A stretch of DNA of 64,000 bases from Eubacterium ruminantium. Lineage in GTDB: Bacteria; Bacillota; Clostridia; Lachnospirales; Lachnospiraceae. The notes beneath the pieces are model-generated. The model had not been told where the DNA came from, made no database searches, and saw nothing but the letters and a program-made list of their open reading frames with translations. The first letter of the stretch is position 1. Each line of letters begins with the position of its first letter. The position numbers and the translations under genes were made by a program. This document shows, in pieces, positions 46,001-55,100 of this stretch. The stretch spans positions 3,895 to 67,894 of the forward strand of contig NZ_FUXA01000004.1 in NCBI RefSeq assembly GCF_900167085.1, given 5' to 3'.

Positions 46001-48211
46001 ATGACTAAAGAGGGAACAGTATTAGACGGAAAATACGAAATACTCAAAGAGATAGGCCGTGGCGGAATGTCTATAGTTTACCTCGCAAGAGATAACCGAT
46101 TGAACAAACAGTGGGCTGTTAAGGAGATGAAAAATGACGGAACCAAAACCCGTGAAACTCTTCTTAAAGGTCTTGAGCGAGAAGCTAATATTCTCAAGGA
46201 TGTAGACCATCCTGTTCTTCCGCGTATTGTTGATATCATCAACAGTAGAGGAACTATCTATGTAGTAATGGACTTCATTGAAGGTACGAATATCTCTGAG
46301 ATTCTTAAGGAGAAGGGTGCTCAGCCTCAGGAGAAAGTAATCGAGTGGGGCAGACAGCTTGCGAGTGCGCTGGATTATCTGCATTCCATGAATCCACCTA
46401 TTATTTACAGAGATATGAAGCCGTCAAATGTTATGCTTAAGCCGGAAGGCGGCGTTAAGCTTATCGACTTCGGTACAGCTAAGGAGTATACCATTGAGAA
46501 TAATGCGGATACTACAGCTCTCGGAACCAGAGGTTATGCTGCTCCCGAACAGTTTGGTGATGCACAGGGTCGAGGCATTTATAATACGGATGCCAGAACG
46601 GATATTTATAACCTGGGCGCAACCATGTATCACATGGTTACAGGAAAGAACCCTTGTGAACCTCCGTATGAAATGAAGCCGATCAGACAATGGAATCCGG
46701 CTCTTTCCACAGGACTTGAGAAGATCATACTTAAATGTACACAGCCTGATCCGAACGACAGATATCAGTCTTGTTCAGAACTTCTCTATGCGCTTGATCA
46801 TTATACGGAACTTGATGATTCGTTTAGAAAGAATAATAAGAAGAAACTCACTTTATTCATAGCGTCGGCAACCCTTGCAATTGTCGGAGGTATCTCTGCG
46901 ATAGTTGGTTTTAAGGGCCTTAAACGACTCAGAATGGAGAACTATGTTGAACTTGTAAATAGCGGAAATGAAAGCTATGAAGCAGGTAATTATAAAGAAG
47001 CCGCGAACTACTACAAAGATGCCATGAATCTTAATGTAGAAAGTTCGGAAGCATACCTCAGAATGCTTGAGATGTATGTCAAAGTTGACGGACAATTTAC
47101 CGGAAAAGGTGAACCGGCACTTGACTTAAACAGTGGACTTAATTCAATAGAAGCAAAGATAAAGGATCCTTCGCATAATGTTAATGCGGATGTTATCTAT
47201 CGAGTGGCATACAGATATTTCGTTATGGAACAGTATGATGTTGCCGCACAGTATTTCCAGATGATAGATGAGGCAGAAGATACTCATTATAAGAAGGAAT
47301 TCGACAGTTATTCAAAATCAGCTAAGTATCTGGGTGAAGTTTCACTTGCACTTACAAGTGGTATTACAGATGCCGAAAATATGTATGTAAATCTGAATGA
47401 GTTCTATATGTATAATAAGGGACTTCCGAATTCAGATGATCAGAAGTATTCAAATTACACACTTTTACTTAAGTGTTATGCAAGAATAATCGGTGATATC
47501 AATTATGAAGAGCTTGATTCTGTACGAGCTGTAGTTGAGAAGGCGGAGGAGGATCTTAATGATTCCGAGAATGCCGGCGATTATCAGTATGAGATGATCA
47601 ATTATGCAGCTACTATTTATCAGAAGATAGCTGAACGTACATATGCAAAAGAAGAAGAAAACGGAACTTCTCATGAAGGTTCGAACGGTTATTATAATCT
47701 TGCTATTGAGAGAAATAAAGCTTCTCTTGAGATCATTTCAAACTTCACAGATGAGGATGGAAATGTACTTAACCTCAGAAAGAGAAGTATAAATGAAAAT
47801 GTTAAGCAGGTTCAGTCGGCTTACCAGTCGAAGATATGCAGTATCGCAAGTATGTATATTGCGATGGGAGACTATGACAATGCATTTTTATATTATGTGC
47901 TCGGTGAGAATTCACTTTTCACAGAATCAACAGCTATAGCTAAGATATATGCTGCGCATCTTACAGATCTTTTTGCATATTTCGGAGATCCTAAGTCATA
48001 TACAGCGGCTGAGAAAAAGCAGATATTTGATCTTTATGATGAGGCTACTTCCAGGGTGCCTAATATTAACAGCAACAGTTCATGGACTTCATTAAAGGTT
48101 AAGGTCAATGAATTAAGAGAAGGAAGTAATGATCAGAATAACTCTTCTTCCACGAAGAATGAACAAGAGGATAATGTCGGTGAAACGGCAGTATCCGAGG
48201 AAGGAGAGTGA
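46001..48211 (+). CDS. membrane Ser/Thr kinase with TPR-like outer domain
   Basis: 736 residues. The N-terminal kinase domain (about 8-265) has GRGGMSIVYLARD, AVKEMK (ATP Lys), the catalytic loop YRDMKPSNV (Tyr for the His of HRD), IDFGTAKEY (DFG) and GTRGYAAPEQFG. One transmembrane helix follows (about 285-303, FIASATLAIVGGISAIVGF). The outer 430 residues contain no PASTA repeats; they hold helical TPR-like units such as GNESYEAGNYKEAANYYKDAM and FVMEQYDVAAQYFQM, and a Ser/Asn/Glu-rich tail. It should phosphorylate Thr/Ser of cytoplasmic targets in response to something bound outside. FHA proteins, phosphatase and TxxL protein beside it are likely partners. Confidence 0.9.
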   Translation: MTKEGTVLDGKYEILKEIGRGGMSIVYLARDNRLNKQWAVKEMKNDGTKTRETLLKGLEREANILKDVDHPVLPRIVDIINSRGTIYVVMDFIEGTNISEILKEKGAQPQEKVIEWGRQLASALDYLHSMNPPIIYRDMKPSNVMLKPEGGVKLIDFGTAKEYTIENNADTTALGTRGYAAPEQFGDAQGRGIYNTDARTDIYNLGATMYHMVTGKNPCEPPYEMKPIRQWNPALSTGLEKIILKCTQPDPNDRYQSCSELLYALDHYTELDDSFRKNNKKKLTLFIASATLAIVGGISAIVGFKGLKRLRMENYVELVNSGNESYEAGNYKEAANYYKDAMNLNVESSEAYLRMLEMYVKVDGQFTGKGEPALDLNSGLNSIEAKIKDPSHNVNADVIYRVAYRYFVMEQYDVAAQYFQMIDEAEDTHYKKEFDSYSKSAKYLGEVSLALTSGITDAENMYVNLNEFYMYNKGLPNSDDQKYSNYTLLLKCYARIIGDINYEELDSVRAVVEKAEEDLNDSENAGDYQYEMINYAATIYQKIAERTYAKEEENGTSHEGSNGYYNLAIERNKASLEIISNFTDEDGNVLNLRKRSINENVKQVQSAYQSKICSIASMYIAMGDYDNAFLYYVLGENSLFTESTAIAKIYAAHLTDLFAYFGDPKSYTAAEKKQIFDLYDEATSRVPNINSNSSWTSLKVKVNELREGSNDQNNSSSTKNEQEDNVGETAVSEEGE

Positions 48212-48217
48212 TGAAAT

Positions 48218-49117
48218 ATGGCATTTTACAGAACTCTTTTATATGGCGGTATAGCAGTAGCGATAATATTCCTCATTCTGTCTATCGTATTATTCTTTGT
48301 TCTGAAGATTCCGACGGTTATAGGTAATCTTACAGGAAGTACTCAGAAGAGAAGAATTGCCGAGATAAGAAAAACCGGTTATGAGACCGTTTCCAAGGAT
48401 AAAGCGATACATGATTCTACAAGTAAGATCACAGTTCGTGATGCAGAATTAAAAAGGGCAGACGGAAAGAAGGTTGATTCCGGTGATTTGGCAGGATCGG
48501 GTGATCTTGCGAAACCAAAAGCTGATATGGGATTTGGAACTGCAAATCCGGACAGCGAGACAGAACTTCTCAGTTATGCTCAGTTCAATATGAATCTTAC
48601 ACCTTCGGAAAGTGGTACCGAGGTGCTTGGAGCAAATGAGATCTCGAGCGGAAGCAACGAGGAAGCAACGGATCTTCTTAAAGGAAATACAGGTGAACTT
48701 CTTGCTAAATACAGCGAAGACGAGACGGCGGTTCTCGGAAATGAAGATGGCATGTATGATACGGATCTTGATGTTGATGTAACAGATGTACTTGCAGAAG
48801 CATTTAAGAAGGGTGAAAGAAGAAACGACAGTTATAGAGAAAGAAATTATGAAGCACCTGAGGTGGACGACCAAGTTAAGGGAAGTGAAAATGTCGACAC
48901 CAAAAATGGCGAAGAATATGATTCGGTCATTACTGATGAAGATGGAGAAGATATTACTTCAGTTCTTCGCGGAGGACCTGGTGTTCCGGGTGCGGCTCCT
49001 AAGAATTTAGGAGGTTTAGGACGGAGAGATGATATCGATGATACAGATTATACATCGATGATAACCGTTATGTATTCAGTAACAGTAGTCAACACAGGCG
49101 AAGACCTGGGTGATTAA
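48218..49117 (+). CDS. single-pass acidic protein with repeated TxxL sites
   Basis: 299 residues, no family recognised. One N-terminal transmembrane helix (about 9-32) is followed by a basic patch (STQKRRIAEIRK) and a long acidic, disordered region. At least six spaced sites have Thr, any residue, hydrophobic, Leu, mostly after acidic residues: ETELL (Thr115), GTEVL (134), ATDLL (151), ETAVL (170), VTDVL (189) and ITSVL (247). Such sites are the sort that FHA domains bind when phosphorylated. AAGGAGAG supports the ATG. It lies 6 bases after the kinase and 21 before the giant surface gene. I infer a phosphorylated membrane scaffold; orientation of the tail (inside) is expected from the basic patch but not certain. 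Confidence 0.65.
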   Translation: MAFYRTLLYGGIAVAIIFLILSIVLFFVLKIPTVIGNLTGSTQKRRIAEIRKTGYETVSKDKAIHDSTSKITVRDAELKRADGKKVDSGDLAGSGDLAKPKADMGFGTANPDSETELLSYAQFNMNLTPSESGTEVLGANEISSGSNEEATDLLKGNTGELLAKYSEDETAVLGNEDGMYDTDLDVDVTDVLAEAFKKGERRNDSYRERNYEAPEVDDQVKGSENVDTKNGEEYDSVITDEDGEDITSVLRGGPGVPGAAPKNLGGLGRRDDIDDTDYTSMITVMYSVTVVNTGEDLGD

Positions 49118-49138
49118 TAGAACGGAGGTGAGAGATTA

Positions 49139-52100
49139 ATGAAACAATTAAGAAGAAAAAGACAGTTAAGAAATAGAATAATCGCTTCCGTCATGGCAAT
49201 TGCCATGGTCTTCACAGTAATAAGAATTGGCGCTTCAGATGGCGTAAAGGCCGGCGAAGGTGCTGACAAGACATACACAGATGAGACTCAGATAAAAACA
49301 ATCCTGGATGATGCATTCGGAAATGATCTTGTTAACTATCCATTTTCAGCAAAAACTTATTTGACTGAAATCTACGAGGCAGGTTCAAAAGTAAGATTCG
49401 AACTGCCGGACCTTTCAAGTGTTAACGAGACTTCTAATCCATTATTCTTTTATCTTAATGGAACAGATGTTGCAACTACAACAAATAGTGCGGATCTTAC
49501 AGGAAAGGTTTACGTTGAAGCCAAATATTCATATAGCTATGGATGGAAAGACGACAAAAAATATCTCTCGGCAGGTGAAAGTGCAAAACTGAATGTAACA
49601 GCTTCGGTAAGCTTTAATTCAATGTCAGAGGGTATTTCAGGAGAAAATGAGGATAAGCTCAAGGATGCAGCACGGGCAAAATGTGATAATATTCCTGCAT
49701 TTGAGATAAGCTGCGCTAATATTGAAGTTAAAGATATAAGCTTGGTTGCTTCAGTAAGCGGTGATACGGTTTCACTTGATGATACATCATGGGTAAATGG
49801 AATTACATATAATGAAGAAAAATCAAAATATGAATGCTATTACGGAGCATTTTCTTATGCAGCAGTAAAGGCTGATTCGCAACCGGAAAGTGCACCTTCT
49901 CAGTTTAAGAGTATCGATGAAGCAGAAAATGATTTCAAAGTAGGCGGAGTAACAAAAAGAGGAAAATATTTCCTTTACAGAAGATATGATACAAATGCTG
50001 TAGATACAGAAGAGTCAGGTTCTAAAGTATTCTTCACAGATGTAGAAGAATTGAATATAGAATATGATTTTGTAAAGGCAGCAAGTGTCACTGTCGGAAC
50101 TCTTTCAAGTAGTGATTTGACAGAAGATGAAGGAGTAAAGAAGCTCTCTTTAACAGGTGCAGATCCTAATGATGACCTGGTTATAAGTCTTGAATTTGAT
50201 TCGCCAGGATCAGCAAGTGTTAAGGGTGATTCGACATTAAATGCAAACATTACAGCTGATTCCGGTAAGTATACAGGAAGTATAACAATTCCTGCAAATG
50301 AGGATAATGCCAATAAAACTGTTACTACTGAAATTGAACTTACTTCAGAAGATAATTATAAAAAGAATTTATCCGTTTCAGTTAGTTATACCGATGGCGG
50401 TTTTACTATCAGTGATGCAATGATCAATGATACAAACAGCATTGATAACTATATTACGGATCCGTTTATAACTAAAGCTGTTCCAAGCATTTCAGCAAAT
50501 ATTGAATGCGGAGTAAAGATCAGTTCAGTTAAACTTTACAAAGTTGCTTCCGAGGGAGATGATACAGGATTTGATTTCTCTGTAGTTTCCGGAAGTAAGA
50601 CAGCTGAAGCTAAGTGGACACTCAGTCTTGATAACAGCAGTATTGCTGAAGGCAGTAATGAATATTATATCGAAGCACAGAGCGTTGCCGGAACAAAGGT
50701 GAGATATCCTGCAGGAACAGATACATTCAAAATTCTTTATGATAAAACTGCTCCTACAGTTAATAATGTAGAGTTTATTCAGAATGAGGAGACAATTGAT
50801 GTTTCTTCAAAGAAACTTACAAAAGAAAGAGATATAACGATCAAATTTGGTGTTACTGAAGAAGGAAGCGGTGTAAAGAGCGCTGTAGTTAAGTTCAATG
50901 GAACTTCTTATACGGCTTCACTTGATGAAGGTAAATATACAGTAACTATTCCTAAGGCAAATCTTGAGACTATCGATGATGGCGCATCTAATATTCCTTA
51001 CGGAATATCGGTTGTTGACAAGGCAGATAATGGCACAAGTGCAGCGGCTAAAGAAGGAAAAGTTAATTTCTACAAAGAAAAAGCAGAAATAACCATAACA
51101 CCTAATTTTGATGTTAAGGTATTTAATCCTGATACTAAAAAATATACTTCGGAACTCAGCTTTACAGTAACAGCAGAGTCTGAAGCAGCAATCAGCTCAA
51201 TCGAAGCAAAAGACGGCAGCGGAAATAAAGTATCTCTTGTTCCGGATCAGATCGCATCATCAGACGGAAAGTTTGTTTATAAAACATCTGAGATTGAAAA
51301 GGCTGAAGGAGAATACAAGTTCAGCGTTACAACAACAAATGTTAATGACTTTAAATCTACAAGTGAAGTTGTTGTGTATTATGTAGATATCACTGCACCG
51401 AATCCTGTTATCGTAGGTTATTCCGATCTCGATAGTGAGCAGGTTGTTGAAGAAGGAAAGTGGTATAGAACAGTATATGTTCTTGTAGACTATGTTGACG
51501 AAGGCTCAGGAGTAGATAAAGACAGCATAGCTGTTACAGGAATGACAGCTATCGAAGGAAGAGAAGGAGCCTATAAGGTTAATAATTCTACAAGCTCAAG
51601 CGGTACTACAGTTACTGTATCCGCAAAGGACCGTGTAGGAAACGGACCTAAGAATGTTTCTGCAACATTCTATGTTGATTCAGCTAAACCAACTATTGAA
51701 GAGTTTAAGCTTAATGATGTGACAGCACTTGGCGGATCTACTTTATATACTAAAGAAGAACTTACAGGTTCATTTGCAATTAAAGATAATATCGGTGTTG
51801 CTGAATGGGCGGTTACAGTCACAGATGCTGACGGACATGAAAAAGTAACAAGCAGAACATATGGAGCAACTGAATTTAAACTTACAGACAGCATTACAGG
51901 AAGTTTTAGTGACGTTGTTCCGGCGGAAGCTCTTGATTCCGACGGAAAGGTTAAAGACGGAAAGTATACAGTAGTATTATCCGCATACGACAAGGCCGGA
52001 GAACCTATTACAAAAAGAACTGTTAATGTTGTATGTGATACAAAGGGACCTGAGGTTGAGATCAAGGCTACAGGTCTTGAAGGGCCGCCAAAGTTAACAG

Positions 52101-55100
52101 GTAAAGTTATAAAGAATAGTTATGTTAGCAAAAATGATTCTTCAAAGAATTATGACTACTACAAATATACTAATTACACTAACGGAAATGTACTTCTTAC
52201 ATTTACTGTAAAAGATGTAAAGGTCGACCCGGCAACTATTGTTGTAACCAACAACAATCAGGAAGTTACAGATCTTACATGGCAGGAAGATTCGGTAACA
52301 GGTATTTATAGTGCTTCAAAAGAAATTTCTACATCCGGAGAATATTCTTTCGAAATAACAGCAACCGATGTTGCAGGAAATGTAGCAGAGAAAGATGCTA
52401 TGCAGAAAGTTGTATTTACCGGAGATGTTCAGGGTAAACCTGCTATCTTAAAGCTTAATGGCGAGAGATATGATGAAACCAAGAATGTTTTCAAAGAGAA
52501 TGTTACACTTTCTTGGTACAACAAGAATGAAGATACTGCTATAGATGCGGAACTTGATCGTCACCTTGACAGTGAGGATATAAAAGTAACAACCTGTAAG
52601 AAAGATGGGGAGGATTATACTCCTCCTACTGATTTAACCTTTACAGAAGACGGAAGTTATGAGGTCGTTGTAACGGCTATTGATCTTGCAGGTAATGTGG
52701 CTACTTCTTCAGCAGAGTTTTCTATTGATAAAACTGTACCGGATGTATTTGTTTCAGAAATCTCAGGAAGCACAGCCGGAAAGAGCAGCAAGACATATAC
52801 TGAAGCAAATACAGAAAGAAATCATCATTATCATGATCAGAGTGTTAACTATGACGGATATTATAAAGGTATAGTTGATAATGTTGATGAAGGCGTTGCT
52901 GTTACTGTCAAAGTATTTGAAAAGAACCTTTCATCTGTAGATGTATATGATTTCAATGAAGATAATACTACAGCTAAGCAGGTTCCGGTAGAATTTACCA
53001 AGAATGGTGACGAGTATGTTGCGACATTTAAAGTTACAGCTGAAAGATATCATAGAATAAAGGTTTCCGCAGTTGATACATCAGGAAATCAGGGGACATT
53101 CGGTTATAATGATGAAAATTATATCAGTTTCGTCATAGACAATACGGATCCTGATTTCGATATTACAGTAAACGGAAGTAAAGCCGGGGACAGCGTTAAG
53201 CACTTTAATACAAGTGTTGAAGTCGGATATGAAGGAAATATAACAGCGACTTCCGGTGGTGCTGCAATATTAAAGACAGATGCAAATGAAGATATAAATG
53301 ATATTGTTCTCAAATATACTTATACTCCTGCCGGTGGATCTGCCGGAGAAGAGCAGACTATAAGTGATTTCGGAACAAGCGTTCCAAAGAAATTTACTGA
53401 AGACGGATTATATAAAGTCAGAGTTACCGTTAGAGATATGGTCGGTAATGAAACAGTTAAGGAAGCTTCATTTGTAATCGACAGTGTTGTACCTGAGATA
53501 GCATTTGAAGAAGTTAAGGGAACAGCATCGAAGATTTCTTCATTCAACAGAAATTATACACATTCCGGAGAACATTATTCGAGCAAGTCATTTACTTACG
53601 GCGCTTATTATAACGATAAATCAGGTGTTGAAGTAAAGCTAAGTGTATATGATGCAAATATAAGTAGGGAAAGCATCAAGGTTTATGATAACGATAAAGA
53701 GTTATCACCAACATTAACTAAAGTTAGCGATTATGAATACATTGCCACAGTTGTAGTTAAGGGCGACGGTGAGCATGTGATCACAGCTTCCGCAAAGGAT
53801 GTATCCGGACAGGAAGGTTCAGATCCTGGAGTAACATTCACAATCGATACAGGTAATCCTATAGTTGGTATCACAGTAAATGATAATGTGATCGCTGATA
53901 ATGAGCGTATTACAAGTGAGGAAGCAGTTGTAGGATTTACAGTTCAAGATGATAATATTGATAAAAATGACATTATCATCGAGTATACTCATAAACCATT
54001 TAGTGGCGGAACTATTAATAAGAGTACAGAGTCGATTGAGATCGGAAGAACGAAGGTCTTTACGGCTGATGGCGAGTATACTGTTACTATTACAGCGAAG
54101 GATTGCGCAGGCAATTCCGGAAGTAAGACAGTAAAATTCCTTATTGATAATACAAAGCCTGAACTTGATATCAGGGTTAAGACAGATAAACCTGCCAAGT
54201 TCAACAAATATAAGAATACTTATGTACCTGCAGTTGAAGGTCACTTCACAAAGGCTGCTAACGGATATGAGTATGGTCAGTTCTATAAGAATGATGTAAC
54301 ACTCAGAATCACAGGATTTGATTATGATGCTGCAAGCTTCAGAGTTGTGGATAACGGAATTGATATCGGTGCTTCATTTGTTAAGAATGAAAGCGGAGAA
54401 TATGTCGCAGAAGTTGTTATTAAATCAGAAGGAAAGCATGAGATAAAAGCAATTGGTGTTGATAATTCTCATAATGAAGGATTCAGTTCGGTTGTAAGCT
54501 TTACTATCGATAAGACAGCTCCTGTAATCAATCCTACTCTTGACGGAGTTCTCTATAAGGGTATGAATTCTTACAGAAGCTCAGATACAGTTGTAGGTGT
54601 GAGTGTTGAAGATGACAATAAGGATGAATCAGATCTTAAGCGTGCATATGAGATAACAATGTCTGACGGATCTAATGTTAAGAAGAATACAGCTAACATT
54701 GGAGAAGTTACAGAAACATATAAAGATAATGCTATGCATATTATCTCATATAAGGCAGTTGATAAAGCCGGAAATGAAGGCACTATCACAATCGGATTCC
54801 TTATTGATAATACAAAGCCACAGTCGGATATAATCGTAACAACAAAAGCGCCGGCTAAGATGGATAAGTTTTATAATGATTATTCAAATACAGGTGGACA
54901 TTTCAATACTAAGTACAGATACGGTAAGTACTATGCAGAGAATGTTTCATTTGATGTAAAAGTATTTGAATATAATGTAGCTTCAATAACTGTAACCGAT
55001 AACGGAGAGAATATTACACCTAAGTTTACAGACGCTGCAAAGGGCGAGAAGGAAAGCAAGGGAATAGTAATATCCGGTGAAGGAAGCCACGATATTGCTG

